64,000 nucleotides of DNA from Robiginitalea biformata HTCC2501 (GTDB taxonomy: Bacteria > Bacteroidota > Bacteroidia > Flavobacteriales > Flavobacteriaceae), in contig NC_013222.1 in the NCBI RefSeq assembly GCF_000024125.1, positions 1,342,501 through 1,406,500 on the forward strand, read 5' to 3'. The notes beneath the pieces were generated by a model. The model made no database searches, was not told where the DNA came from, and worked only from the letters and a program-made list of their open reading frames with translations. Below are positions 1 to 8,843 of the stretch, in pieces; position 1 is the first letter of the stretch; the number at the start of each line of letters is the position of its first letter. Position numbers and translations under genes: made by a program.

Positions 1-186
1 GGACGGGATGGTATCCGGAGAAATGAATTCCATGGAATTGGTCACCACCTCGATGGTGGGTTCCGGTTCCGGTTCCGGGTCGCCGGCAACTTCCGCCTTC
101 TTGGGGTCTGATTTGCAATTCCAGAAGAGAAGCCCCATGCACAACATGAGTAAGTGCGCGGAGCTTCTGTAATTTCTATGAAACAT
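1..186 (-). CDS. Lipoprotein-like protein, C-terminus outside window
   Basis: The first 62 codons are visible; the reading frame is open to the window edge, so the C-terminus is missing. The chosen ATG (184-186) gives a basic start (MFHRNYRSS), a hydrophobic stretch and a cysteine at residue 24 in the context LLFWNC, which resembles a lipoprotein signal although W-N before the Cys is not a classical lipobox. After the Cys comes a Lys/Asp stretch and a short Glu-Pro repeat (EPEPEPEP region), a common linker in surface lipoproteins. It begins 9 bases after the restored stop of the barrel gene upstream, so the two are probably cotranscribed. The function is not recognised; a periplasm-facing lipoprotein is inferred. 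Confidence 0.5.
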   Translation of the reverse strand, partial: MFHRNYRSSAHLLMLCMGLLFWNCKSDPKKAEVAGDPEPEPEPTIEVVTNSMEFISPDTIPS

Positions 187-195
187 AGGTCGCTG

Positions 196-722
196 TTATA
201 TATTAAACTTGACACCGCCCATCAGGACAAGCTGTCCTTCGTCGATGATTACGTATTTGAGTTCGGCAAACGGAATGACGGAGCCGCCGATGATAAAGTT
301 GGCGCCGGCCCCGAGGTTCAGCCCCAAACGACCATCGGAAACTGAAATGTCACCGCCAAACCCGGAATCGCCCGATACTTTGACCGAGGTGTAGTTCAGT
401 CCGGCCAGGCCGTAGAATCCGATACCGTCGCTATCGAGAAAGCGTAGAATCCGATACCGTCGCTATCGAGAAAGTAGTAATTGACATTTCCATTGGCCTC
501 AAACCAATTGATGTCGATTCCTTCTTCTTCCCTGGGGAAGTAATAGATCAGCGACGGGGAAATGACCAGGTTGGTGGCAATTGGAAACTCCGCATTGGCA
601 CCGATTCCCAGGCTTTCTACTTCTGTTCCGTAGGCGAGGAATCCCCCGATCCGGGTGTCTTCCTGGGCACTCCCCAGATTGGCAAGCAGAATTGCTCCGA
701 TAAGTAATACGAATTTTTTCAT
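196..722 (-). pseudogene. Outer-membrane beta-barrel protein gene, frameshifted by a 32-bp tandem duplication
   Basis: The ATG at 722 starts a signal peptide (MKKFVLLIGAILLANLGSAQ) followed by alternating aromatic/hydrophobic strands typical of small porin-like barrels of Bacteroidota. After about 90 residues the frame runs into a perfect duplication of 32 bases (411-442 and 443-474), shifts, and ends at 396 after 108 codons. Removing one copy restores a single frame of 164 residues that ends at the TAA at 196-198 with strand-like sequence (KYVIIDEGQLVLMGGVKFNI) and a late aromatic residue. The intact form would sit in the outer membrane; ligand unknown. The gene may be dead, may switch by loss of one copy, or the duplication may be a sequencing or assembly error. 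A lipoprotein gene follows 9 bases downstream. Confidence 0.75.
411..474. repeat. Perfect 32-bp tandem duplication inside the barrel gene
   Basis: Two identical adjacent 32-base units, 411-442 and 443-474, with no mismatch. As 32 is not a multiple of 3, the second copy changes the frame of the gene. The breakpoints fall inside sequence encoding a strand-turn (YYFLDSDGIGFYG). Confidence 0.95.
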
Positions 723-989
723 GTGATTGGAATTTTAGGTTGAATTGCTATTAAAATAAAAGTTTTTATTAAAAAACCATAACCTGGGTGGTTTGCCCGG
801 TAGATTGCCGGGTCGCCGCAGGCTGAAAGGCCATCGGCTGTGGGGTCCTCTCCCTGCCTTTATTTACAGCCATGCCAAAACTATGTGGAAAGGGCCCAGG
901 ATGATCCCACAGATGTATCAAATGATTATACATATGTATCATTGGTCCGAAAATCCACATGTCTGCCGCAGGGCGTACCATGTGCCATA
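723..989. other. Intergenic region upstream of the barrel gene
   Basis: No convincing gene is present; the overlapping short frames on both strands have no recognisable product. An AT-rich stretch at 746-777 lies directly before the barrel start and probably holds its promoter, but I see no exact TAnnTTTG element. An 8-base direct repeat, ATGTATCA, occurs at 913-920 and 934-941. Confidence 0.5.
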
Positions 990-1016
990 AAAAAGCCGCG
1001 GGGATCCCCGCGGCTT
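986..1016 (-). terminator. Rho-independent terminator of gltBD
   Basis: A GC-rich perfect hairpin (AAGCCGCGGG, its complement, about 993-1016) is followed on the minus strand by a run of T. It lies 26 bases past the gltD stop. Confidence 0.85.
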
Positions 1017-1041
1017 ACTGTCAGAAACCTATAGCTAATTC

Positions 1042-2508
1042 TCAAATCCTGGGCAGGTCCCCTTCGCCCTTCAGGGGCAGTTCGGAACTTCCCATCAAAT
1101 AGGAATCCACATGATGCGCAGCCTGTCTCCCTTCGGAAATGGCCCAGACGATCAGGGATTGTCCGCGTCGCTGATCGCCGGCGGCAAAAACACCCGGTAC
1201 GTTGGTCTGGTAATCGGAAACAGAGGCTTTGATATTCGTGCGGGGGTCGAGTTCAAGGCCCAGCTGGTCGGCGATGCTCATTTCCGAGCCGGTAAAACCC
1301 AATGCAAGCAGGGCCAGGTCGCAGGGCCATTCCTTCTCGGTGCCCTTGAGTTCCACGAGCTTGGGCCGCTGGCCGGGGACTTTTTCCCATTCCACCTCCA
1401 CGGTGACCAGGCCGGTCAGTTTCCCATCCCCGTCGCCTTTGAATTCTTTGGTGGATATGCTGAAATAGCGCTCTGCCCCTTCCTTGTGGGAAGAGCTCGT
1501 GCGGAGCCGCATGGGCCAGAATGGCCACGGCTGGTCTTCCGGCCGGCCGGCTGGCGGCTTCCCGAGGATCTCGAAATTGGAAACGGACTTCGCCCCCTGG
1601 CGGAACGATGTCCCGATGCAATCCGACCCCGTATCCCCTCCGCCGATTACGATGACATTCTTGCCTTTGGCGGATAGCTCCTTACCTTTAAAGGGAATAC
1701 CGTCTACCCTGCGGTTGTTTTGCCCGAGGAAATCCATGGCCTGTACCACCCCGTCCAGGTCGGCTCCAGGAATCGGGAGCGGCCGGCGGACCGTGGCCCC
1801 CCCGCAAAGGAGGATGGCGTCGTAGTCGCTTTGCAGGTCTGTGGCGGCCACGTCCTTCCCGACATGTACGCCGCACCGGAATTCGATGCCTTCCTCTTCG
1901 AGGATTTCCAGGCGCCGGTCGATGACGTGCTTCTCCATTTTGAAATCCGGGATGCCGTACCGGAGGAGCCCCCCGGGTTTTTCATCCCTTTCAAAAACCG
2001 TTACCAGGTGGCCCGCCCGGTTCAGCTGCTGCGCAGCTGCCAGCCCGGCCGGCCCGCTACCCACTACGGCTACTTTCTTGCCGGTCCGCGTTTCAGGCGG
2101 GGTGGCAATCACCCATCCCTTGGCAAATGCCGTTTCGGCAATGTGTTTTTCGATATTCTCAATACTTACAGGGTCCTCGTTGATCCCCAGGACACAGGCC
2201 TCTTCGCAAGGTGCCGGGCATAACCGCCCGGTGAATTCCGGGAAATTGTTGGTGGCGTGCAATATTTCTGCAGCCTTATCCCATTTTCCCCGGTACACAG
2301 CGTCGTTGAAATCGGGGATCAGGTTCCCCAGCGGGCATCCGCTGTGGCAGAAGGGGATCCCGCAGTCCATGCAGCGGGCACCCTGTTCCTTCATGGCCTT
2401 CTCGGACAGCGGCTTGGTGAATTCCTTGTAATTCTTAAGACGTTCCTCCACGGGCGCATAGGGGTCCACCTTGCGCTCGTATTCCATAAATCCTGTAATC
2501 TTTCCCAT
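1042..2508 (-). CDS. gltD: Glutamate synthase [NADPH] small (beta) subunit
   Basis: 488 residues, normal length for GltD. It supplies electrons: NADPH reduces its FAD, and electrons pass through Fe-S clusters to the large subunit. The N-terminal part has the Cys clusters CMDCGIPFCHSGCPLGN (about 46-62) and CPAPCEEAC (about 96-104), which bind the 4Fe-4S centres. The FAD dinucleotide fold GSGPAGLAAA follows near residue 150, and a second fold GGGDTGSD near 290 binds NADPH. The C-terminus has the conserved AAGDQRRGQSL segment. It begins 1 base after the gltB stop, so the two form one operon for ammonia assimilation with 2-oxoglutarate and glutamine. Confidence 0.97.
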   Translation of the reverse strand: MGKITGFMEYERKVDPYAPVEERLKNYKEFTKPLSEKAMKEQGARCMDCGIPFCHSGCPLGNLIPDFNDAVYRGKWDKAAEILHATNNFPEFTGRLCPAPCEEACVLGINEDPVSIENIEKHIAETAFAKGWVIATPPETRTGKKVAVVGSGPAGLAAAQQLNRAGHLVTVFERDEKPGGLLRYGIPDFKMEKHVIDRRLEILEEEGIEFRCGVHVGKDVAATDLQSDYDAILLCGGATVRRPLPIPGADLDGVVQAMDFLGQNNRRVDGIPFKGKELSAKGKNVIVIGGGDTGSDCIGTSFRQGAKSVSNFEILGKPPAGRPEDQPWPFWPMRLRTSSSHKEGAERYFSISTKEFKGDGDGKLTGLVTVEVEWEKVPGQRPKLVELKGTEKEWPCDLALLALGFTGSEMSIADQLGLELDPRTNIKASVSDYQTNVPGVFAAGDQRRGQSLIVWAISEGRQAAHHVDSYLMGSSELPLKGEGDLPRI

Positions 2509-2509
2509 T

Positions 2510-5500
2510 TTATATCGTCTCTAGCTTTTCGTTTTCCAGACGGATCAGCGCCTGGCGGTATTCCTCGGGGAATACCTTAATGAACTGGGGCAGGTAGGTC
2601 TCCCATTTTTCGAGGACTTCCTGGGCCAGCGGGCTGAAGGTGGCGTTGTAATGGTCTTCTATCATTCCCCGCAATTCCGCGATGTCCTGGTCTTCCTCTA
2701 CTTTGAGCAGGTTCAGGGCTTCTTTGTTGCAATTTCGCTCAAAGGTCTTATTCCGGTCCAGCACATAGGCGATACCCCCGCTCATACCGGCCCCGAAATT
2801 CCGGCCGACTTCCCCGAGGATGACCGCTACGCCCCCGGTCATGTATTCGCACCCGTGGTCGCCGATGCCCTCTACGACCGCACGGGCCCCGGAATTCCGC
2901 ACGCAGAAGCGCTCCCCGGCTTTCCCGTTGATATACGCCTCGCCCGACGTGGCGCCGTAGAGGCAGACATTCCCGGTGATGATATTCTCTTCGGGCCGGA
3001 TGGTGGATCCGCCTGGGACCTTGATGATCAGCCGGGCTCCGGAGAGCCCCTTCCCGAGGTAGTCGTTGGTATTGCCGTTAACTATCATCGTCAGGCCGCG
3101 GGTTGCAAACGCCCCGAAACTCTGGCCGGCCGAACCGGTAAAATTCAGTCGGAGCGTATTTTCCGGCAGGCCTTCCGCCCCGTAAATCTTGGATATTTCA
3201 TTGCTGATGATGGCGCCTACCGCCCGGTCCGTATTGTGGATCGGGAAGTCCAGGGACGTCTTCTCCTTCCGGAAGAGTGCCAGGTGGGCCTTTTCGATGA
3301 TCTCGAATTCAATGGACTTTTCAATATTGTGGTCCTGCTTTACCGTATTGTAGAACTTCGTGCCTATCGGTACAGGCACCTGGTGCAGGATCGGGCTCAG
3401 GTCGATACCCCGCGCCTTGTAGTGGTCAATGGCCTTGCGGCGGTCCAGCTTCTGTACCTGGCCGACCATCTCGTCGACGGTCCGGAAACCGAGTTTGGCC
3501 ATGATCTCGCGCAATTCCTCGGCTACAAAGTACATATAGTTGACCACGTGCTCCGGCTTGCCCTCAAATTTTTTGCGCAATTCCGGGTTCTGCGTAGCGA
3601 TGCCTACCGGGCAGGTGTTCAGGTGGCACACCCGCATCATGATGCAGCCGGAAGCTACCAGGGGGGCGGTGGCAAAACCGAATTCCTCGGCCCCGAGCAG
3701 GCAGGCAACCGCAACATCCCGGCCGGTTTTGAGCTGACCGTCGCATTCCAGGACTACCCGGTTCCTCAGGTCGTTCATTACCAGGGTCTGCTGGGCCTCG
3801 GAAATACCGAGTTCCCAGGGGAGGCCGGCGTGCTTCAGGGAGGTCAGGGGAGAGGCCCCGGTACCCCCGTCGTGGCCGGAGATCAGGATTACGTCGGCCT
3901 TTGCTTTGGATACTCCAGCTGCCACGGTGCCCACGCCTACCTCCGATACGAGCTTCACGTTGATGCGCGCTTCCCGGTTGGCGGATTTCAGGTCGTAAAT
4001 CAACTGGGAAAGGTCCTCAATTGAGTAAATATCGTGGTGCGGGGGCGGGGAAATCAACCCGACATAGGGGGTGGAATTTCGCGTTTTCGCGATGGCGGGA
4101 TTCACCTTGGGGCCGGGGAGCTGTCCGCCTTCGCCCGGTTTGGCGCCCTGGGCCATCTTGATCTGGATTTCCCGGGCATTGGTCAGGTAATTCGAGGTAA
4201 CCCCGAACCGGCCGGATGCCACCTGTTTGATGGCGCTGTTGCGCCAATCCCCGGTCTGGCTCCGGTAGAAGCGCTCGGCATCTTCACCTCCCTCGCCCGA
4301 GTTGCTTTTTCCCCCGATCCGGTTCATGGCAATGGCCAGGTTTTCGTGGGCCTCCTTGCTGATAGACCCGTAGGACATGGCCCCGGTCTTGAAGCGCTTC
4401 ACAATTTCGGTCCAGGGTTCCACCTCCTCAATCGGGATCGGGTCGTAATTCGAAAACTCGAACAGGCCGCGGATAGTCATCAGGCTCTTGGTCTGCTCGT
4501 TAACCAGTTCCGCGTATTCCTTATAGGTCGAAGGCTCGTTGAGCCGGACCGCTTTCTGCAGCTTGGCGATGGACAACGGGTTGAACATATGCTTTTCCCC
4601 GTCCCGCCTCCAGCGGTATTCGCCCCCGATCTCGAGGTCCAGGTTGGCTGCCAGTTCCTTGCGGTCAAACGCCTTGTGGTGCCTGAGGGCTATCTCCTTT
4701 TCCATCTCATACAACCCGATGCCCTGGATCCGGGTGGGGGTATTCGGGAAATACTTCTCAACCATCTGGGTGTTCAGCCCGATGCATTCAAAGAGCTGGG
4801 AGCCCCGGTAAGAATTTAACGTGGAGATCCCGATTTTGTTCATCACCTTAAGGATTCCCTTGCCGATGGCTTTGTTGTAGTTGCGGATCGCCTCCTCCCG
4901 GCTGACGTCCTGGATATCGTGCTCCTCGATCTGTTCGGCGATGATCTCGTTCACCAGATACGGGTTGATCGCGCTGGCCCCGAAGCCAAAGAGCAATGCA
5001 AAATGGTGCACCTCCCGGGGTTCGGCCGACTCCACGATGATACTCAGCTTCGACCGCCGACCCAGGCGCTGCAAGCCGCTGTTTACATAGGAACAGGCCA
5101 GCAGGGCAGGGATGGGCGCCATGTCTTTGCTGACATTCCGGTCGGAGAGGATGATGATATTCGCCCCCTGGTCTATGGCCCGGGAGGCTTTGGTTAGCAC
5201 GGCTTCCAGGGCGTTCTCCAGGCCGTTCAGGCCTTTGCTGATCTCATAGAGGATCGGGATGGAAACCACCTTGTAATCCGGGCTGCTGTCGTAGTTCTTT
5301 ATTTTGTCCAGGTCTTCCTTGGAGATGACCGGGTTCTGAATTTTCAGCTTCCGGCACTGCAGGGGCGAGATGTCGAACAGGTTGTGGTCCGTCCCCAGCG
5401 TCAGGCTGATGTCGCAGATCAATTCCTCCCGGATGCCGTCCAGGGGCGGGTTGGTTACCTGTGCAAAGAGCTGTTTAAAGTAATTGTAGATAAGCTGGGG

Positions 5501-7012
5501 ACGTTCGGAGAGCACGGCAATCGGGGTATCCGACCCCATGGAGCCGATGGGTTCCTTGGCGGCCTTGGCCATGGGCAGGATAATCGTATTGATGTCTTCC
5601 AGGGTGTACCCGAATGCAGCTTTCCGCTTCTCGAGCGTCTCTTCGTCCAGGAAGAGGGGACAGTCGTTATAGGGAATATCCCGCAGGTGCACCAGGTTCT
5701 TTTTGAGCCATTTGGCATACGGGTGTTTCCCGGCGATGGCTTCTTTGATCTCCTCGTCGTTCACGATTCGGCCTTCTTCCATGTTTACCAGGAACATCTT
5801 CCCGGGTTCGAGCCGGCCGTGGAAGGCGATATTCTCCGGCTCCAGTTCCAGTACCCCCGTTTCCGAAGACATGACCACATACCCGTCGCGGGTCACCGAG
5901 TAGCGGGAAGGCCGGAGCCCGTTCCGGTCCAGGACCGCCCCGATGTAGTTTCCGTCCGTAAACGGGATGGAGGCCGGTCCGTCCCAGGGCTCCATCAGGC
6001 AGGAATTGAATTCGTAGAAGGCGCGTTTGGCTTCGGACATGTCCGGGTTTTTCTCCCAGGCTTCCGGCACGAGCATCATCATGACTTCCGGCAGGGACCG
6101 CCCGGTCATCAGCAGGAGTTCCACCACCATGTCCATGGTGGCCGAATCCGATTTGCCCGGCAGGATGACGGGAAGGATTTCCTTAATTTCCTCCCCGAAC
6201 AGGTCGCTCTGGAATAAGCTTTCCCGGGAGTGCATGCGCGACACGTTCCCGCGGAGCGTATTGATTTCCCCGTTGTGGCACATATACCGGAAAGGCTGGG
6301 CCAAATCCCAGGTGGGGAAGGTATTTGTCGAGAACCGCTGGTGCACCAGGGCCAGGCGGGTCACCACCCGCGGGTCCATCAGGTCCTTGTAGTATAACTT
6401 GATATCCATCGGCATCAGCAGCCCCTTGAAGATAATGATCCGGGTGGAGAGGCTCGGCAGGTAGAAGAAGCCCCGTTCGGACAGTTTGGAAGCGATGATG
6501 GCGTGCTCCGTTTTTTTGCGGGCTACAAAGAGCTTCCGCTCAAACGCAAAATCGTCCTGGTCTTCGGCAGCCTTCCCCACGAAAACCTGTTTGACGAATG
6601 GTTCGGTTTCCGCAGCGATGCGGCCGGGGACCCGGCGGTTTACCGGGACGTCCCTCCAGCCCAGGAGCCTGAGGCCCTGCGCTTCCAGGTTTTCCCCGAA
6701 CAGGGTGGTGCAATAATCCCGTTGGTTTTCCTTTTGGGGCAGGAACACATTACCCACCGCATAGGTGCCAGGCTCCGGCAACTCAAAGGAGCATACCTCG
6801 GTAAAGAATTCGTGGGGGATATCGATCAGGATGCCCGCCCCGTCGCCGGTTTTGCCATCGGCGCTTACGGCCCCGCGGTGTTCCAGCTTCTCGAGGATCT
6901 CCAGGGCTTTATGAATGATGTCATTCGATTTTTTGCCCTTCAGGCTGCAAATAAAACCGGCGCCGCAGTTGTCGTGCTCAAATTCGGGGAGGTACAATCC
7001 TTGTTTTTCCAT
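2510..7012 (-). CDS. gltB: Glutamate synthase large (alpha) subunit
   Basis: 1500 residues, the usual size. The enzyme moves the amide of glutamine to 2-oxoglutarate, giving two glutamates. A short propeptide (MEKQGLYLPEFEHDN) precedes Cys16 in DNCGAGF; in this class II amidotransferase family the propeptide is cleaved and this Cys becomes the N-terminal nucleophile. The central and FMN-binding synthase domains follow (GEGGEDAERF, PGEGGQLPGPKV and SGHDGGTGASPLTS regions), then the 3Fe-4S loop CIMMRVCHLNTCPVG and the C-terminal GXGXG beta-helix (GLSGARLIIKVP, GATSGEAYINGKAGERF). First gene of the operon with gltD. The upstream region has a TAATTTTG -7 element and an inverted repeat that may be an operator. 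Confidence 0.98.
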   Translation of the reverse strand: MEKQGLYLPEFEHDNCGAGFICSLKGKKSNDIIHKALEILEKLEHRGAVSADGKTGDGAGILIDIPHEFFTEVCSFELPEPGTYAVGNVFLPQKENQRDYCTTLFGENLEAQGLRLLGWRDVPVNRRVPGRIAAETEPFVKQVFVGKAAEDQDDFAFERKLFVARKKTEHAIIASKLSERGFFYLPSLSTRIIIFKGLLMPMDIKLYYKDLMDPRVVTRLALVHQRFSTNTFPTWDLAQPFRYMCHNGEINTLRGNVSRMHSRESLFQSDLFGEEIKEILPVILPGKSDSATMDMVVELLLMTGRSLPEVMMMLVPEAWEKNPDMSEAKRAFYEFNSCLMEPWDGPASIPFTDGNYIGAVLDRNGLRPSRYSVTRDGYVVMSSETGVLELEPENIAFHGRLEPGKMFLVNMEEGRIVNDEEIKEAIAGKHPYAKWLKKNLVHLRDIPYNDCPLFLDEETLEKRKAAFGYTLEDINTIILPMAKAAKEPIGSMGSDTPIAVLSERPQLIYNYFKQLFAQVTNPPLDGIREELICDISLTLGTDHNLFDISPLQCRKLKIQNPVISKEDLDKIKNYDSSPDYKVVSIPILYEISKGLNGLENALEAVLTKASRAIDQGANIIILSDRNVSKDMAPIPALLACSYVNSGLQRLGRRSKLSIIVESAEPREVHHFALLFGFGASAINPYLVNEIIAEQIEEHDIQDVSREEAIRNYNKAIGKGILKVMNKIGISTLNSYRGSQLFECIGLNTQMVEKYFPNTPTRIQGIGLYEMEKEIALRHHKAFDRKELAANLDLEIGGEYRWRRDGEKHMFNPLSIAKLQKAVRLNEPSTYKEYAELVNEQTKSLMTIRGLFEFSNYDPIPIEEVEPWTEIVKRFKTGAMSYGSISKEAHENLAIAMNRIGGKSNSGEGGEDAERFYRSQTGDWRNSAIKQVASGRFGVTSNYLTNAREIQIKMAQGAKPGEGGQLPGPKVNPAIAKTRNSTPYVGLISPPPHHDIYSIEDLSQLIYDLKSANREARINVKLVSEVGVGTVAAGVSKAKADVILISGHDGGTGASPLTSLKHAGLPWELGISEAQQTLVMNDLRNRVVLECDGQLKTGRDVAVACLLGAEEFGFATAPLVASGCIMMRVCHLNTCPVGIATQNPELRKKFEGKPEHVVNYMYFVAEELREIMAKLGFRTVDEMVGQVQKLDRRKAIDHYKARGIDLSPILHQVPVPIGTKFYNTVKQDHNIEKSIEFEIIEKAHLALFRKEKTSLDFPIHNTDRAVGAIISNEISKIYGAEGLPENTLRLNFTGSAGQSFGAFATRGLTMIVNGNTNDYLGKGLSGARLIIKVPGGSTIRPEENIITGNVCLYGATSGEAYINGKAGERFCVRNSGARAVVEGIGDHGCEYMTGGVAVILGEVGRNFGAGMSGGIAYVLDRNKTFERNCNKEALNLLKVEEDQDIAELRGMIEDHYNATFSPLAQEVLEKWETYLPQFIKVFPEEYRQALIRLENEKLETI

Positions 7013-7104
7013 AGGGGTCTCGCTTTTGAATTCCGCAGGCCAAAATTGCTCGAATCGGCTTGCAGGTGGGGTCGCACCGGTCTTTTCCGGTTATGCGATT
7101 ATCT

Positions 7105-7112
7105 CAAAATTA
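7105..7112 (-). promoter_or_regulatory. Possible -7 element of the gltBD promoter
   Basis: TAATTTTG on the minus strand fits the Bacteroidota -7 consensus TAnnTTTG, about 95 bases before the gltB start. No TTG -33 element is seen at the usual 17-23 base spacing, so this is tentative. Confidence 0.4.
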
Positions 7113-7144
7113 GGGATAACTCTGTCATTAATTCATCGATTTTT

Positions 7145-7183
7145 GTGATAATCTGCAAAAAATTCAACGTTGGTAATTATCAC
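7145..7183. promoter_or_regulatory. Inverted repeat upstream of gltB, possible operator
   Basis: GTGATAAT (7145-7152) and its exact complement ATTATCAC (7176-7183) are separated by 23 bases, centred about 55 bases upstream of the suggested -7 element. It could be a binding site for a nitrogen-responsive regulator; no regulator gene is adjacent. Confidence 0.35.
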
Positions 7184-7436
7184 TTAAAATATTCCCATTT
7201 TGGGAATTGTTAACAAGACGTATTACGGAATCGTCAATTTCAGGTAAAGAAAATACCCGGGGAGCTGTGTCAGAGGGGTGTGAAGGTGAAAATGCACAGA
7301 TTGGTTGGTCCAACCCCTGTAAATAATAAGGGGCCTGCCGCATAAACCGAATATTTGTCGTGCATACCGGGTAAAAAACAGGGGTGGGCTGCCCGGATTC
7401 GCCAGTAATCCTGCCCTATTTCAAAAGATTATGGGA

Positions 7437-8579
7437 TTAATCCCGGAGGATACTCCTGGAGATGACGATTTTCTGGATCTCCGAGGTGCCCTCGTAGATC
7501 TGGGTAATCTTGGCATCCCGCATCAGGCGTTCCACGTGGTATTCCTTTACGTAGCCGTTCCCCCCGTGTATCTGAACGGCCTCCACGGCCGTATCCATGG
7601 CTACCTGAGATGCGTATAATTTGGCCATCGCGCCGGAGAGGTCGTAGTTCTCCCCCCGGTCCTTGTCTGTGGCGGCCCGGTACACGAGCATCCGGGCTGC
7701 CTCAATTTGGGTGTGCATGTCGGCCAGTTTGAAAGCGATTGCCTGGTGGTTGGCGATCTCCGTCCCGAAGGCCTTCCGCTCTTTGGAGTATTTCAGGGAC
7801 AATTCGTAGGCGCCGGCCGCAATCCCCAGTGCCTGGGCCGCGATGCCGATACGTCCCCCGGAGAGTGTTTTCATGGCGAATTTAAAACCGAAGCCATCGG
7901 CCCCGATCCGGTTTTCCTTGGGCACTTTTACATCATTGAAATTCAGGGAGTGCGTATCGCTCCCCCGGATACCCAATTTTTGTTCCTTGGGTCCGATTTC
8001 AAAACCCTCCATGCCTTTTTCGACAATCAGCGCATTGATACCCTTATGGCCTTTTTCCGGGTAGGTTTGCGCAATCACCAGGTAGATATCGGCTGAATTG
8101 CCGTTGGTGATCCAGTTTTTGGTGCCGTTGAGCACATAGTGATCGCCGGCGTCTTTAGCAGTGGTCTTTTGGGAGGTCGCATCGCTGCCGGCTTCCGGTT
8201 CGGACAGGCAGAAGGCGCCGATTTTTTCTCCTGTCGCCAGAGCTGGCAGGTATTTCTGTTTTTGCTCCTCGGTTCCATAGGCCTCCAGACCCCAGCACAC
8301 CAGGGAGTTGTTCACCGAAACCACAACGGATGCCGAGGCGTCCACCTTGGAGAGTTCCTCCATCACCAGGACGTAGGACAAGGTGTCGAGGCCGCTGCCG
8401 CCGTATTCCGGGGAAACCATCATGCCCATAAACCCGAGCTGCCCCATCGCCTGTACCTGGCGGGTCGGAAATTCCTGCTTTTCGTCCCGCTCAATCACTC
8501 CGGGCAGCAGTTCCGTCTGGGCAAAGTCCCGGGCGGCCTGGCGCACCATCTGTTGTTCTTCGGTTAAACTAAAATCCAT
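7437..8579 (-). CDS. Acyl-CoA dehydrogenase (short/medium-chain type)
   Basis: 380 residues from the chosen start. It catalyses the FAD-dependent alpha,beta-dehydrogenation of acyl-CoA thioesters in fatty-acid or branched-chain amino-acid breakdown, passing electrons to ETF. The N-terminus (MDFSLTEEQQMVRQAARDFA) is standard for the family. Further marks are the FCLSEPEAGSD segment, the WITNG loop, the RKAFG region and the C-terminal QIYEGTSEIQ, whose first Glu is the catalytic base. A frame opening 33 bases further upstream (8612) would start inside the -7 promoter element, so the ATG at 8577-8579 is preferred. It is a single-gene unit with its own promoter. The substrate chain length cannot be read from sequence alone. 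Confidence 0.95.
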   Translation of the reverse strand: MDFSLTEEQQMVRQAARDFAQTELLPGVIERDEKQEFPTRQVQAMGQLGFMGMMVSPEYGGSGLDTLSYVLVMEELSKVDASASVVVSVNNSLVCWGLEAYGTEEQKQKYLPALATGEKIGAFCLSEPEAGSDATSQKTTAKDAGDHYVLNGTKNWITNGNSADIYLVIAQTYPEKGHKGINALIVEKGMEGFEIGPKEQKLGIRGSDTHSLNFNDVKVPKENRIGADGFGFKFAMKTLSGGRIGIAAQALGIAAGAYELSLKYSKERKAFGTEIANHQAIAFKLADMHTQIEAARMLVYRAATDKDRGENYDLSGAMAKLYASQVAMDTAVEAVQIHGGNGYVKEYHVERLMRDAKITQIYEGTSEIQKIVISRSILRD

Positions 8580-8609
8580 GCGATTTGTATTTTTCTCAAT
8601 GAAACTGTG

Positions 8610-8640
8610 CAAATATACGCCCTGGCTAAACGATATTCAA
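8610..8640 (-). promoter_or_regulatory. Promoter of the acyl-CoA dehydrogenase gene
   Basis: On the minus strand, TTG (8640-8638), 20 bases, then TATATTTG (8617-8610): a full match to the Bacteroidota promoter pattern. It fixes the downstream gene start at 8579. Confidence 0.75.
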
Positions 8641-8735
8641 TAGGTGCGGGCCTTTATTGAGAATCTGAAAACGCAGGCGGGGCAACCCTTTTTGAGGTAG
8701 CCACCCGATTCGTGCGAAAAGCAGGGCAATATTTT

Positions 8736-8743
8736 TATATTTG
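8736..8743 (+). promoter_or_regulatory. -7 promoter element of the amino-acid dehydrogenase unit
   Basis: TATATTTG matches TAnnTTTG, about 100 bases upstream of the start at 8844. No TTG is found at standard spacing. Confidence 0.45.
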
Positions 8744-8843
8744 TCCGGGCCGTCACCATTGCGGGAACGGCTGGTTACATCGCCGGGGATTCCGGAAATC
8801 CCGGGTTCCGGCACCGATTGCAGACCATTCCAAAAGCCGCATT

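Larger units (their letters stand above)
7013..7436. other. Intergenic region between gltB and acyl-CoA dehydrogenase
   Basis: No gene is seen. The half next to gltB is AT-rich and holds its probable promoter and an inverted repeat (listed separately). The other half, downstream of the acyl-CoA dehydrogenase, has small hairpin-forming stretches (GGTTGG/CCAACC around 7303-7315; CCCCT/AGGGG at 7315-7333), neither followed by a clear T-run on the minus strand. Confidence 0.5.

Noticed and set aside
769..1034. Overlapping frames on both strands of about 60-70 codons
   Set aside because: No recognisable product or start signal; the segment ends in the gltBD terminator, and the frames are products of GC-rich sequence.
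2651..4024. Long plus-strand frame of 457 codons inside gltB
   Set aside because: It is the antisense shadow of a well-matched glutamate synthase gene; no family pattern and GC-rich codon symmetry explain its length.
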